Part shown: piece by piece, positions 17,382-26,969 of the stretch
Numbering within the stretch: the first letter of the stretch is position 1
How the letters are laid out: each line of letters begins with the position of its first letter
Source of the DNA: Sherwoodlollariibacterium sp049275655
GTDB lineage: Bacteria; Omnitrophota; Gorgyraeia; Gygaellales; Profunditerraquicolaceae
Length of the DNA: 64,000 bases
Assembly: GCA_049275655.1 (NCBI GenBank)
Contig: JBASUY010000030.1
Span: forward strand, 186,001 to 250,000
Reading direction: 5' to 3'
Notes under the pieces: model-generated
What the model was told of the DNA's origin: nothing
Database searches by the model: none
What the model saw: only the letters and a program-made list of their open reading frames with translations
Made by a program: the position numbers and the translations under genes

Positions 17382-18386
17382 TTACATTATCTTAACTAAC
17401 CCTTTGCCCTTAGTAATCTCTCCGATAACCCAACTCTTTAAGCCATGAGTTTTTAATCTACTTATTATATGGCCTGCCTGCTTACAAGAAGCCACTATTA
17501 TCATGCCTATACCCATATTTAACGTATGATACATCTCCTCTTCAGGCACATTCCCTTTATTTTGAATTAAGCGGAATATCTTCGGCACAACCCAAGAGTT
17601 TTTATCTATCTTAGCATCCACGCTCTTAGGCAAGATACGGGCAATCTTATCGTAAAAAGCCCCCCCGGTTATATTAGCTATGCCGGTTATATCAAAATTT
17701 TCTAAGCGTAATAAATCTAAAATCGGATTTACATAAATTTTTGTCGGCATAAGCAACTCCTTACTCATACGCCTTACCTCTTTTTGCGACAAAGCCTTCC
17801 TTACCAATGAATACCCGTTAGAATGTAGCCCGCTAGACTCAAGCCCTATAATCAAATCCTTAGGCTTTATCCTAGAACCATCTATTATCCTACTCTTTTC
17901 AACAATACCGACACAAAAGCCGGCGATATCATACTCCCCTTGCTTGTACATCCCCGGCATCTGCGCTGTCTCTCCACCGATTAAAGAAGACCCTGATTCA
18001 ATGCATCCCTTAGTTATTCCCTTAACTATATCTATTAATACCTGCCCCTTAAGCTTGCTATAAGCGATATAATCTAAGAAGAAGAGTGGCTTAGCACCAA
18101 CACAGAGTATATCGTTAACATTCATCGCTACCGCATCTATACCTATAGTATCGTGTTTATTTACTAACTCGGCTATCTTTAGCTTTGTCCCTACGCCATC
18201 GCTTGAAGAGACTAAGACAGGCTCTTTATATTTTTCCTTATTAAGCTTAAAAAGGCTACCAAACCCTCCGATACCAGCGAGCACATCTTTAGAAAAAGAC
18301 CTTCTGGCTATATTCTTTATCTTAGATTTAAAAAGAGTAGCAGCTGCAATATCAACCCCGGATTTTTTATAAGTCAACTTTTTCAT
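17382..18386 (-). CDS. purM: Phosphoribosylformylglycinamidine cyclo-ligase (AIR synthetase)
   Basis: A 334-residue enzyme that closes the imidazole ring. GGFGSLFKL near the N-terminus, SSDGVGTKLKIA, VNDILCVGAKPLFFLDYIA and GGETAQMPGMY are diagnostic. The start is the ATG at 18386, preceded by GGGAGG. It overlaps the purF-like stop in an ATGA arrangement, so a longer upstream start at 18416 is unlikely. It lies 36 nt before the band-7 gene. Confidence 0.97.
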   Translation of the reverse strand: MKKLTYKKSGVDIAAATLFKSKIKNIARRSFSKDVLAGIGGFGSLFKLNKEKYKEPVLVSSSDGVGTKLKIAELVNKHDTIGIDAVAMNVNDILCVGAKPLFFLDYIAYSKLKGQVLIDIVKGITKGCIESGSSLIGGETAQMPGMYKQGEYDIAGFCVGIVEKSRIIDGSRIKPKDLIIGLESSGLHSNGYSLVRKALSQKEVRRMSKELLMPTKIYVNPILDLLRLENFDITGIANITGGAFYDKIARILPKSVDAKIDKNSWVVPKIFRLIQNKGNVPEEEMYHTLNMGIGMIIVASCKQAGHIISRLKTHGLKSWVIGEITKGKGLVKIM

Positions 18387-19777
18387 GCCTGCCTCCCTGT
18401 CCAACAATAGAGGCATAACTTATCCTTGGGCAGGCCAATCGCCTTTATCATATCGGATAACCTCTGGTAGGTTAATGATGTTGCGCCTAAATCCTTGCGG
18501 ATCCAATTTACCATCTCTTTGTATTCCCTGCTATCTTCGTTAATATACTTCTTTATATCTTTTATATCTTTGCCGTTAATCGCCTTTATTGCTTTACGCG
18601 CAGCAAGCTCTTGGATTGAACGGGTTGAGTAGTTGTATTTACAGGGAAAAAGAAGCGGCGGGCAGGCTATCCTTAAATGGATCTCCTTTGCTCCGTGCCG
18701 GCGCAATTTATGGATAGTATAGTTTTTTAACTGTGTGCCTCTTACAATAGAATCATCGCAGAAGATAATGCTCTTCCCTTTTATTATCGCGGGGATAGGA
18801 ATTAACTTCATCTTCGCAATCAAATCGCGCTTCTCCTGTGAAGGAGGGGTGTAACTCCGGTCAAAGCCAGGAGTATATTTAACTAATGGCCTGCGAAAAG
18901 GTATCCCTGACTTCATACTATATCCTATTGCATGCGCAGTCCCTGAATCCGGAATCCCACAGACCATATCTGCCTTAACCTTATCGCTCATAGCCAAACA
19001 TTCTCCACACCGCTCCCTCGTAGATTCTACATTTATATCATCGTAATAAGAGGCGGGAAATCCGGTATAAATCCAAAGATAAGAGCATATCCTATTAGTC
19101 TTTCGGCCCTTGTGCTTAATCTTAAGCCCTGACTTAGTTAATAAAACTATCTCCGCGGGTTGAAGGTATTTTACAATCTTATACCCCAAATTTAAAAAGG
19201 CCGCACTCTCAGTAGTTACTGCCCAACTTCCGGCGCGCCTTCCTATAATTAAAGGAGTAATCCCTAATTTATCCCTAGCAGCATAGATACCCTCTTTATT
19301 AAGAAGAAGTAGGGAACAAGAACCCTTAATCCTATCCGACATCTTTTGAATCCCTTCAGGAATATTCCTACCTGCAATAATCATCTTAGCCACCAACTCA
19401 GTAAAGTTTACCTTTCCATTAGTCACCTCGCTAAAAGATTTACCGCTCTTAAACAAATCTTTGGATAGCTTATTTGCATTATTAATAAAGCCGTTTGTAA
19501 CTATGGCAAAAGGCCCTAGCTTTGAATTAATAACGACCGGCTGCTCATCCCTTGCGCTAATTACGCCTATGCCCATATTCCCTTGCATGCCTTTATAAAC
19601 ACTATAAAACTTAGCCTTAAATTGACTACCACGTATATCATGAATCTTTCTCTGCAATCCCTCCCCAAATACCGCTAACCCTGCAAATTGCGTGCCTAAA
19701 TGTGAGTGGTAATCCGTACCGTAAAATAAATCTTCATTACAGTTCTTCTTTGATACTACCCCAAAGATACCGCTCAT
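18383..19777 (-). CDS. purF: PurF-like amidophosphoribosyltransferase with degenerate glutaminase domain
   Basis: A 464-residue protein with the PurF layout: an N-terminal class II glutaminase-like domain (1 to about 230) and a C-terminal phosphoribosyltransferase domain. The PRPP loop IIFCDDSIVRGT (337-348) is intact and LCLYCWTG (454-461) matches the PurF tail. The glutaminase site is not intact. The chain begins Met-Ser-Gly where the nucleophile Cys is required; the HRG-type loop reads YHSHLGTQ; the Arg loop reads VISARDEQP; HNG reads TNG at 94-96. A stop codon precedes the ATG, so no hidden Cys start exists. I recall similar MGGFFG-type PurF paralogues in Bacteroidetes. It may use ammonia, or be regulatory. 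Promoterless, 16 nt after the LOG gene. Confidence 0.85.
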   Translation of the reverse strand: MSGIFGVVSKKNCNEDLFYGTDYHSHLGTQFAGLAVFGEGLQRKIHDIRGSQFKAKFYSVYKGMQGNMGIGVISARDEQPVVINSKLGPFAIVTNGFINNANKLSKDLFKSGKSFSEVTNGKVNFTELVAKMIIAGRNIPEGIQKMSDRIKGSCSLLLLNKEGIYAARDKLGITPLIIGRRAGSWAVTTESAAFLNLGYKIVKYLQPAEIVLLTKSGLKIKHKGRKTNRICSYLWIYTGFPASYYDDINVESTRERCGECLAMSDKVKADMVCGIPDSGTAHAIGYSMKSGIPFRRPLVKYTPGFDRSYTPPSQEKRDLIAKMKLIPIPAIIKGKSIIFCDDSIVRGTQLKNYTIHKLRRHGAKEIHLRIACPPLLFPCKYNYSTRSIQELAARKAIKAINGKDIKDIKKYINEDSREYKEMVNWIRKDLGATSLTYQRLSDMIKAIGLPKDKLCLYCWTGRQA

Positions 19778-19793
19778 CTATTAACCTCCGTAA

Positions 19794-20444
19794 TTATCTC
19801 TTATAAAACCTATCAATTATGCCTACTACCTCTTTAGGCGTATCCGCTAACGAGAAGATATCTAAATCTTTTTTTTCTATATTCCCCTGCTTTAAAAGGG
19901 TGTTCTTCATCCAATCCAAAGCGCCCTTCCAATATCGGCTGTCAAATAATATAACCGGAAACTTAGGGATCCTTTTAGTTTGAATCAAAGTCAAGGCTTC
20001 AAATAATTCATCCAATGTGCCGTAACCTCCGGGCATGATCACAAATGCCTTGGCATATTTTACAAACATTACCTTTCTTGTAAAAAAATAGTGGAAATCT
20101 AAAGAGATATCCACATACTTATTCATCTTCTGCTCACAGGGTATTTGGATATTTAAACCGATGGACTTTCCTCCTGCCGCCTTAGCCCCTTTATTAGCCG
20201 CCTCCATTATCCCCGAACCCCCGCCTGTGATAATAGCATAGCCCTTTTTAGCTAATAGGTAAGCTAACTCTTCAGTATATTTATAGGTTTTTTTTTCTTT
20301 GGGCGTACGGCTTGAGCCAAATATAGAGACCGCCTTGCCTGTTTTAGAAAGAACCTCAAAACCGTCCACAAACTCGGATATAATCCTAAATATCCTCCAA
20401 GGGTCTTCGGAGAGAAAAACATTGCCTAAGATTTTTCTTCCCAT
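19794..20444 (-). CDS. LOG-family nucleoside 5'-monophosphate phosphoribohydrolase
   Basis: A 216-residue Rossmann protein of the LOG/TIGR00730 family. The glycine-rich ITGGGSGIMEAANKGA and the signature MPGGYGTLDELFEALTLIQT contain the conserved catalytic Arg/Glu region. LOG proteins release the base from cytokinin-type or purine nucleoside monophosphates such as AMP. Placement between purL and the purF-like gene suggests purine nucleotide salvage or control of AMP (inference). The gene begins 19 nt after purL. Bacterial members often carry the mistaken name lysine decarboxylase. Confidence 0.9.
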   Translation of the reverse strand: MGRKILGNVFLSEDPWRIFRIISEFVDGFEVLSKTGKAVSIFGSSRTPKEKKTYKYTEELAYLLAKKGYAIITGGGSGIMEAANKGAKAAGGKSIGLNIQIPCEQKMNKYVDISLDFHYFFTRKVMFVKYAKAFVIMPGGYGTLDELFEALTLIQTKRIPKFPVILFDSRYWKGALDWMKNTLLKQGNIEKKDLDIFSLADTPKEVVGIIDRFYKR

Positions 20445-20463
20445 ACGCCTTAAAGCTCCTTTC

Positions 20464-22674
20464 TTAAAGAGAACTCTCTAATGCCTTGTCCCAATTTTTA
20501 TAAAGTGAGGTTAAGGGTTGGTTGATTAGCCCTTCTATTACTAATCTATCCCCGCCGGTTTTGCCGATGACAGAGACCGGGGTTTTATTCTTGCGCGCAA
20601 TCCGAAGTATATTTTTTACATTACTCTTTTTTGCGCTTAAAATAACTCGCGACTGTGACTCGCCGAATAAAAAAGCATCTTTACGGATTTTTCCTGCCTC
20701 TAAATTAATAACTGCGCCGACCTTCTTTTTAGGGTTAGTAATACAAGACTCTGCCAAGGCAACTGCTAAACCACCCTCTGATAAGTCATGTGCTGATCTA
20801 ACTAATCCTTTTTCAATTGCCTCAAGGGTAGTCTTTTGCACTTTCTTTTCTAAATTTAAGTCAATTAAAGGAGGCTTGCCTCTTTTTAATTTATGAATTA
20901 TCTTTAAGTATTCGCTCCCGCCTAACTCCTCTTTGTTTATGCCAAGTAAAAGAATAATATCCCCTGAGGATTTAAAATACTGCGTCATTGCTTTATTCTT
21001 ATCTTTCAATACCCCTACCATGCCTACAATTATAGTCGGGTCAACTGAACCTTTAGGATTTTGGTTGTTAAAACTTACATTACCACTTACTACCGGAGTA
21101 TTTAACGAACGAGAAGCCTTAGATACGCCTAGGACTGCCTGCTTAAACTGCCAATATACTTGCGGGTTTTCCGGATTGCCAAAATTTATCCCGTCAGTAA
21201 TTGCTAAAGGCTTGCCTCCGGAACAAACAATATTCCTTGCTGCTTCAGCTACTGCTATTACCCCTCCGTTAAAAGGGTCTAAATAACAATAAGTAGAGTT
21301 ACAATCAGCAGCTGCAGCAATTGCCTTCTTAGTCTTTGGGACTAAAATCACCCCTGCATCAGACCCACAAGGAACAATGGTATCTTTAGCAAGTTTTGAA
21401 TCTGAATGCTTAAAGACCCACCCCTTTCCGGCTAATGTAGGATTCTTTAGCAACTTTATAAGTATAGCATTTAGATTCTTGGGCTCCTTTATCTTCTTTA
21501 AGTCTAATTTATTTACCCTATTTAAATATTTAGGGCGGGAAGTTTTTCGTTTATAGACCGGTGCTTCAACTAAAGCCTTTGCCGGGACTTCTGCTACGGT
21601 TACCCCGCTCTCTTTAATGCGTACCCTACCGTCATCAGTGACCCTTCCGATAATATCGGCAGGAACCTTCCACTTGGCAAGAATCTTTTTAACTGTATTA
21701 AGTTTACCCTTACTTACAATCGCAAGCATCCTCTCCTGAGATTCAGAGAGCATAACCTCATAAGCATTCATCCCTTTTTCTTTTCTGGGAACTAAGGAGA
21801 TATCGATCTCTATCCCGGTATTAGCGTTGTAAGAAGTCTCGGCTATAGAACATATAAGCCCGGCAGCTCCCATATCCTGCATCCCTAAGACTAAATCTTT
21901 AGACATAAGTTCAAGGCACGCCTCTCTTAAGATACGCCCCATCCTAGGGTCTCCTATGGCAACGGCAGAACTTTTACCCTTAGATTCTTTATCTATAGCT
22001 TTGGAAGCAAAGGCAGCCCCGGCAACTCCGTCTCTCCCGGTTGCCCCACCTAAGATAAGCACAAAATTGCCTACGCCTGTTGCCCGAGCCTTGATTATAT
22101 CTTTGGTTTTTAACACACCTACTGCCATAGCGTTAACTAAGGGGTTACCTTCAAAAGACTCATCAAAATAAACCTCGCCTCCTATTACCGGGATACCGGT
22201 AACATTAGCATAATCTGTAAAGCCTTTAACTATATTTTTAAAAAGAAACTTAACCCTTTTCTTTTGTAAACTCCCTAGACGCAAAGAACCAAGGAGAGCT
22301 ATCGGCCGGGCGTTCATGGTAAAGATATCGCGCATACAGCCTCCTCCTCCTGTAGCAGCTGCCTTATAAGGCTCAACTGCTGAAGGATGATTATGCGACT
22401 CTATCTTAAATGCTACTCCCATCCCATCGCCGATATCTACTACCCCTGCGTTTTCTCCCGGACCCTGCACAACCTGCTTTCCTTTAGTTGGAAATAATTT
22501 AAGTACAAGCTTTGAGTTTTTATAAGAACAATGCTCGCTCCACATCGCGGAGAAAAGCCCAAGCTCAGTATAGTTTGGCTTACGCTTCAAGCACTCCTTA
22601 ATCATCTTATACTCTTTTAAAGTCAGGCCTTCTTTTTTAACTATCTCATTAGTCACAACTATATCCACAGACAT
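20464..22674 (-). CDS. purL: Phosphoribosylformylglycinamidine synthase subunit PurL (small form)
   Basis: A 736-residue ATP-dependent subunit of FGAM synthase. LGLFSAMWSEHCSYKNSK, KIESHNHPSAVEPYKAAATG and GGGGCMRDIFTM are diagnostic. This is the short PurL that works with PurS and the glutaminase PurQ; neither gene is in the window. The ATG at 22674 is preceded by AAAGGGAG at good spacing, so I reject the start eight codons upstream. It follows purB by 82 nt, the largest gap in this part of the operon. Confidence 0.97.
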   Translation of the reverse strand: MSVDIVVTNEIVKKEGLTLKEYKMIKECLKRKPNYTELGLFSAMWSEHCSYKNSKLVLKLFPTKGKQVVQGPGENAGVVDIGDGMGVAFKIESHNHPSAVEPYKAAATGGGGCMRDIFTMNARPIALLGSLRLGSLQKKRVKFLFKNIVKGFTDYANVTGIPVIGGEVYFDESFEGNPLVNAMAVGVLKTKDIIKARATGVGNFVLILGGATGRDGVAGAAFASKAIDKESKGKSSAVAIGDPRMGRILREACLELMSKDLVLGMQDMGAAGLICSIAETSYNANTGIEIDISLVPRKEKGMNAYEVMLSESQERMLAIVSKGKLNTVKKILAKWKVPADIIGRVTDDGRVRIKESGVTVAEVPAKALVEAPVYKRKTSRPKYLNRVNKLDLKKIKEPKNLNAILIKLLKNPTLAGKGWVFKHSDSKLAKDTIVPCGSDAGVILVPKTKKAIAAAADCNSTYCYLDPFNGGVIAVAEAARNIVCSGGKPLAITDGINFGNPENPQVYWQFKQAVLGVSKASRSLNTPVVSGNVSFNNQNPKGSVDPTIIVGMVGVLKDKNKAMTQYFKSSGDIILLLGINKEELGGSEYLKIIHKLKRGKPPLIDLNLEKKVQKTTLEAIEKGLVRSAHDLSEGGLAVALAESCITNPKKKVGAVINLEAGKIRKDAFLFGESQSRVILSAKKSNVKNILRIARKNKTPVSVIGKTGGDRLVIEGLINQPLTSLYKNWDKALESSL

Positions 22675-22756
22675 TAAAACTCCCTTTGCATAAGACAAAA
22701 AGTAAACAATTTAATTAAATCAAAAAGATTTAGAAAATTTTGGCAGGGGTAAAAAC

Positions 22757-24049
22757 CTATAGCCCAACCCTATGAAAAATTTTACCTACTTGGCGTAAAT
22801 AATAGTTTAAATCAAAAATCTTATCTAAATCTTTTTCGCTTAAATATTTTAATAAGCCTTTCTCTAAGAGGAGGCTATCTTTAAAGTTTGTTCCGTCTTT
22901 CCAAGTACGCATTGCCGCTCGCTGGACAATATCATAAGCTTCAACCCTTGATAACCCTGACTCCATAAGTTTTAAAAGCACTCTTTGCGAGAATATCAAG
23001 CCCTTAGTTTTAATTAAATTCACCATCATATTCTCAGGATAGATAACCATGCCCTCAATAACCTGAATAAATTTATTCAGCATATAATCTAATGCTAAAG
23101 TTGAATCCGGAATAATTATCCTTTCAACCGAAGAGTGCGAAATGTCCCGCTCATGCCAAAGAGAGATATTCTCCATTGAAGCTAAGGCATTGCCTCTTAA
23201 AAGGCGCGCTAAGCCACAGATACGCTCACAGATAACCGGATTGCGTTTATGCGGCATAGCTGAGGAACCTTTCTGCCCCTTGCCAAAGGGCTCTTCTACC
23301 TCTAATACTTCTGTGCGCTGAAGATGCCTTATCTCAGTTGCAAACCTCTCCAAACTAGAGCCTATAATTGCTAAGCTCGTCATAAAGGCTGCATAAGCAT
23401 CCCGCTGGATTATCTGGGTGGATATCCTTGCCGGCTTAAGCCCCAGCTTCCTACATACATAGCTTTCTACTTCCGGCCCGATATTAGCAAATGTCCCTAC
23501 AGCTCCAGATATTTTGCCGACGGACACCCCTTCTTTAGCTAACTTAAGGCGCTCTAAATTACGCTGCATCTCATCATAGAAAAGCGCTAACTTCAATCCA
23601 AAGGTAGTCGGTTCTGCGTGAACTCCGTGGGTACGCCCTATGCAGGCGGTATCTTTATATCTTTTAGCTTTCTTGGCTAAAACCTTTAAGAGCTTCTTTA
23701 TGTCATCAATCAAGATATCCGAGGCTGCCTTTAATTGCACGCCAAGAGTAGTATCTAAGATATCGGATGAGGTAAGGCCAAGGTGTAGGTATTTAGCGTC
23801 GCTTCCTATATATTGGGCGACATTATTAACAAAGGCCACTACATCATGTTGTGTCTTCTCTTCAATCTTCTTAATCCGGGGTATATTGAATTTGGCTTTC
23901 TCTTTAATCCTTTTAACTGCTTTTAGGGGGACCTTCTTTTGTTTGGCTAATGACTCTAAGGCGAGTATCTCAATGGCAAGCATTGTCTTAAACTTAAACT
24001 CCTCCTGCCATATCTTAAGCATCTTAGGTAGGGAATAACGTTCAATCAT
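22757..24049 (-). CDS. purB: Adenylosuccinate lyase
   Basis: A 430-residue fumarase/aspartase-superfamily enzyme used twice in purine synthesis (SAICAR cleavage and AMP formation). The signature GSSAMPHKRNPV lies near residue 262, and TRTHGVHAEPT-type histidine region reads GRTHGVHAEP here. GGAGG precedes the ATG. It is the first gene after a well-formed promoter at 24081-24109, so it heads the long minus-strand transcription unit. Confidence 0.97.
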   Translation of the reverse strand: MIERYSLPKMLKIWQEEFKFKTMLAIEILALESLAKQKKVPLKAVKRIKEKAKFNIPRIKKIEEKTQHDVVAFVNNVAQYIGSDAKYLHLGLTSSDILDTTLGVQLKAASDILIDDIKKLLKVLAKKAKRYKDTACIGRTHGVHAEPTTFGLKLALFYDEMQRNLERLKLAKEGVSVGKISGAVGTFANIGPEVESYVCRKLGLKPARISTQIIQRDAYAAFMTSLAIIGSSLERFATEIRHLQRTEVLEVEEPFGKGQKGSSAMPHKRNPVICERICGLARLLRGNALASMENISLWHERDISHSSVERIIIPDSTLALDYMLNKFIQVIEGMVIYPENMMVNLIKTKGLIFSQRVLLKLMESGLSRVEAYDIVQRAAMRTWKDGTNFKDSLLLEKGLLKYLSEKDLDKIFDLNYYLRQVGKIFHRVGL

Positions 24050-24080
24050 ATATCCTCCAAGGTCTTTTTCAAGAAACCTT

Positions 24081-24109
24081 ATTATAGCAAAAAAATATCT
24101 TTTGGTAAA
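24081..24109 (-). promoter_or_regulatory. Promoter of the purB-led operon
   Basis: On the minus strand, -35 TTTACC (24104-24109) and -10 TATAAT (24081-24086) are separated by 17 nt. The start site should fall near 24074, giving a leader of about 25 nt that contains GGAGG before the purB ATG. No purine-riboswitch aptamer is visible in so short a leader. Confidence 0.6.
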
Positions 24110-24140
24110 TAAAATTAACTTAGCATTCCAGTCAAATAGA

Positions 24141-26486
24141 TTAGAGAAGGTATTTATGTACGGTAAGCAAAAACCAACTGGCTGAGCCGGTCAGGTAAGA
24201 ATACATTCCGCGGCCTTCTGAATTAAAATATTCCGGCAGGCAGGGATAGATTTTACTCTTTTTAGTATCTACGCTTAAATTATAAAGAGAGCATAAAGCC
24301 TTGAGGGCTTCTTTTTTAAAGCCTCTTGAAAAAAGTGCATAGGCGTAAATTATTACCATATGAGAAAAAACCGCTCCGTTCTCTTTATCTCCATAAGAAA
24401 ATGAAAATGCGCGGCCTAAGTTATGCTCTTCTCTTCCAAAGTCGGTATTTAAACGATACCCGCCAAGCTCTTTGTCAAAAAGATATTTTTCTATATTTTT
24501 GATTATCCTTTTTATCTGCTCATCCGTTGCTACCCCAGATAATATTGCAAAGGCCTGGGTTTGTAGCATCATCCTTATCTTGCCCTTAACCTTCCCTTCA
24601 ACGCGCGCTTTCTTATTGTCATAATAGCCGTTAAAAAAACCCTCTTCTATCCAAGCTCTTCTCCTTATATCTTTAATCATCCAGTCAGCTTTTTCCTCTA
24701 AGGATTTAATTAAGGTAGCGCAATCTATGCTTACAGTTTTACCGCTAAGCCCGTTTGATACTCTTGTGAAATAATCATTGAGTATCTTTTGTTTTGCTTT
24801 TATATCGCCGTAGCCGCATCTTTTAAAAAGTTCCTTCATCTCGGAAAAAAGATTCACCCTTTTTCCCCCCAGCCTTCTTAAAAGCTCGGCTAATCTTTTA
24901 AGGTTGCTTGCATACATACAGCTAAAAGCTATACTCTCTCCATATTCATACGCCATATCTAAGCCATCATTCCAATCCGCTCCTTCAAGGCGGATATAGT
25001 TATGCTCCCCTACATTATAAAACTGAGTAAGATTTTGCAGTATAAGATGCTCTAATATAGTCCCTTTATACTTACACTCCTTCCAAGCGCGGTTTATCTT
25101 ACGTGAACGGAATATATGTTGGTCGCTAAAGTAACCGCTCTTCTCAAATAATACTTTTAAATCATTAAACTCCTCAATATAAAACTCGGTTGTCAACAAA
25201 GGCCATACCCCATGATCCATCCAGACCCTGGCTATATCATTGCGATCAGCGATAAACTCTCCCGGGTTTTTACCGATAATAGTGGCATTAGACCCGTCAG
25301 GCCTTATCCCGGAAAAATTATTTATCAAGATACTGCGCACCTCTTTAGAGCCACTTAAGATTAACCCTAAACAATCCTGCCATAAATCGCGCCAACCCCT
25401 TCCGCCTTTGCCATAATCAAAATCCGGTAAAAAGGAACACCCGTATATTTTTCTTAAAAAAGGCTGTATATTGACCCACTTAAGCCAATTATCAAATTCC
25501 TTATCTTTGTTAAAAAACTTAACTGTACCTGCTTTTTTTTGCCAATACAACTTTGTCTTTTCTAAAGAGGCTTTGACCTTTTTAAGGCTCTTAAAATTAC
25601 TTATAGCCCTTGTAATATCCGTATAATTCTTGGTAATCCCCATTACTACAATATAAGATACCTTCTCATTAGGCATTAAGGTTTTTTCTCTAAAACGTAA
25701 GGCCCCCATAGATTCTTTGCCTTGGATATTAGTATTTTGCGGCAACTTATTCTCTAAAATACTCTCCGGAGATTCTAAATCTCCAGAGTCTCCACAAAAA
25801 CCATCCTGTGTAGGGTAAATATACTGCGGGGCACGCCCATCTTCATCCCAACCTAATACAAAATAATAGTTTTTATTAGGGATGTGCCCTGCCTCATCAA
25901 ATGAGAGAGTAGGCTTTAAGACAACCCCAAACTTTTCAAGCTTTATGCGTTGCAGTAAAGAGGTAACATGCCTATGGTCGCGTGTATTATTTGCCCCCCT
26001 TGCATAGATAGGAATAGCCGCAGTAGGAATAATGCTTATTTTTTTAGAAGAGGTATTGGTAAGGGTTACCTGCATTATTTCAAGAGGCTCTCCTGCTGAA
26101 GGGACAAATGAGAGTATTTGACTTCTTATCCTAAGCCTCTTATTTTCTCTTGCAACTTTTTGCCAAAGTAGCCCCGCCTCAAGTTTAAACTTATCCTCTT
26201 TAATGGTTTTGATATCTTTAGAAACTCCTGTTGCAGACCAAACCTTACCCTTATCAAAGTAGACCCAGAAATTACGGGAGAACCTTGAATTAATAAGGTC
26301 AATACGCGAGACAGGAGGCAATAGAAAAGAATCCTGCCCGGATTTTATATCACCGCGTAAATCAGGGGTTATAGAGGACATTATCCTTTCATTACAAAGA
26401 GGAAGATAAAGTGTTCGTATTTTATCTGCCCCATCCCAAACAAAGCTTCCGTTATTATCAGTAAATTTATAGCTCATCATTTCCAT
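24141..26486 (-). CDS. GH94-family glycoside phosphorylase-like protein
   Basis: A 781-residue protein with a GH94 layout: an N-terminal beta-sandwich (1 to about 300), a linker helix region and an (alpha/alpha)6 barrel. GWRDLWQDCLG near 364-374 and EGADWNDGLD at 501-510 match the conserved catalytic-core motifs of cellobiose, chitobiose and sophorose phosphorylases. These enzymes split beta-glucosides with phosphate to give sugar-1-phosphate. The giant synthase at 27119-35911 has its own GH94 domain, so this enzyme may degrade or trim the same beta-1,2-glucan (inference). No signal peptide, so it is cytosolic. The exact ATG among three near the start is uncertain. Confidence 0.8.
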   Translation of the reverse strand: MEMMSYKFTDNNGSFVWDGADKIRTLYLPLCNERIMSSITPDLRGDIKSGQDSFLLPPVSRIDLINSRFSRNFWVYFDKGKVWSATGVSKDIKTIKEDKFKLEAGLLWQKVARENKRLRIRSQILSFVPSAGEPLEIMQVTLTNTSSKKISIIPTAAIPIYARGANNTRDHRHVTSLLQRIKLEKFGVVLKPTLSFDEAGHIPNKNYYFVLGWDEDGRAPQYIYPTQDGFCGDSGDLESPESILENKLPQNTNIQGKESMGALRFREKTLMPNEKVSYIVVMGITKNYTDITRAISNFKSLKKVKASLEKTKLYWQKKAGTVKFFNKDKEFDNWLKWVNIQPFLRKIYGCSFLPDFDYGKGGRGWRDLWQDCLGLILSGSKEVRSILINNFSGIRPDGSNATIIGKNPGEFIADRNDIARVWMDHGVWPLLTTEFYIEEFNDLKVLFEKSGYFSDQHIFRSRKINRAWKECKYKGTILEHLILQNLTQFYNVGEHNYIRLEGADWNDGLDMAYEYGESIAFSCMYASNLKRLAELLRRLGGKRVNLFSEMKELFKRCGYGDIKAKQKILNDYFTRVSNGLSGKTVSIDCATLIKSLEEKADWMIKDIRRRAWIEEGFFNGYYDNKKARVEGKVKGKIRMMLQTQAFAILSGVATDEQIKRIIKNIEKYLFDKELGGYRLNTDFGREEHNLGRAFSFSYGDKENGAVFSHMVIIYAYALFSRGFKKEALKALCSLYNLSVDTKKSKIYPCLPEYFNSEGRGMYSYLTGSASWFLLTVHKYLL

Positions 26487-26556
26487 GGAGAATTAAGTTA
26501 CCATACTTAAGGTAATTTTGCAATACTCTTATGCTAAAAGCTTATTTCTTTACAAA

Positions 26557-26585
26557 AATGGCCTTTCTTTTTTTGAAAGGCCATT
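26557..26585 (-). terminator. Intrinsic terminator after the PilZ gene
   Basis: Perfect 11-bp arms aatggcctttc (26557-26567) and gaaaggccatt (26575-26585) around a 7-nt loop. On the minus strand the hairpin is followed by TTTTTG, so it ends the PilZ transcript before the GH94 gene. Confidence 0.85.
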
Positions 26586-26614
26586 CTTTAAGCTCTTATT
26601 TAATTCTAATAAAT

Positions 26615-26962
26615 TTAGATTTTACCTTTTTTAATTGCAGTTTTTAACCAGTTAATATCGTCTAGCCCTATAAGGTTATCAGGCAATTTAGGCTCTCCCA
26701 TAAACTGAACTCCGGCCCTATATTTAATATCGCCTTCTTTCCTACACCAGATAAGTTTCGCTGACCCGCCGTAAAAATAATCTCCGTAAGCAAAGGTTAT
26801 TTTCAGCTTAGTCCCAATAGGGATAAAATCATGGGCTATGAAGGATAATCCATCCGGGCTTATATTATGGAGTACGGAAGAATAGACTTTAGGGTTACCA
26901 AAAATTTCATATTTTATCTGTGATTCATTTGGAATCCTTATATACTTTCTTCTTTCTCTCAC
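26615..26962 (-). CDS. PilZ domain protein (predicted c-di-GMP binding)
   Basis: A 115-residue single-domain PilZ protein. The N-terminal RERRKYIRIP carries the RxxxR c-di-GMP switch, and HNISPDGLSF is the second motif (usually D/NxSxxG). The rest forms the PilZ beta-barrel. It lies between the cyclic glucan synthase and the GH94 phosphorylase, so it may tune glucan production in response to c-di-GMP, as PilZ proteins do for cellulose synthases (inference). The start is GTG at 26962. No Shine-Dalgarno precedes it, and a -10 box ends 8 nt upstream, so the mRNA may be leaderless. Confidence 0.9.
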   Translation of the reverse strand: MRERRKYIRIPNESQIKYEIFGNPKVYSSVLHNISPDGLSFIAHDFIPIGTKLKITFAYGDYFYGGSAKLIWCRKEGDIKYRAGVQFMGEPKLPDNLIGLDDINWLKTAIKKGKI

Positions 26963-26969
26963 AGAACCA

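Noticed and set aside
19775..19777. Mis-called start hiding a catalytic Cys in the PurF-like protein
   Set aside because: A TAG stop immediately precedes the ATG, a GGAGG ribosome site fits this ATG, and other glutaminase residues are also lost.
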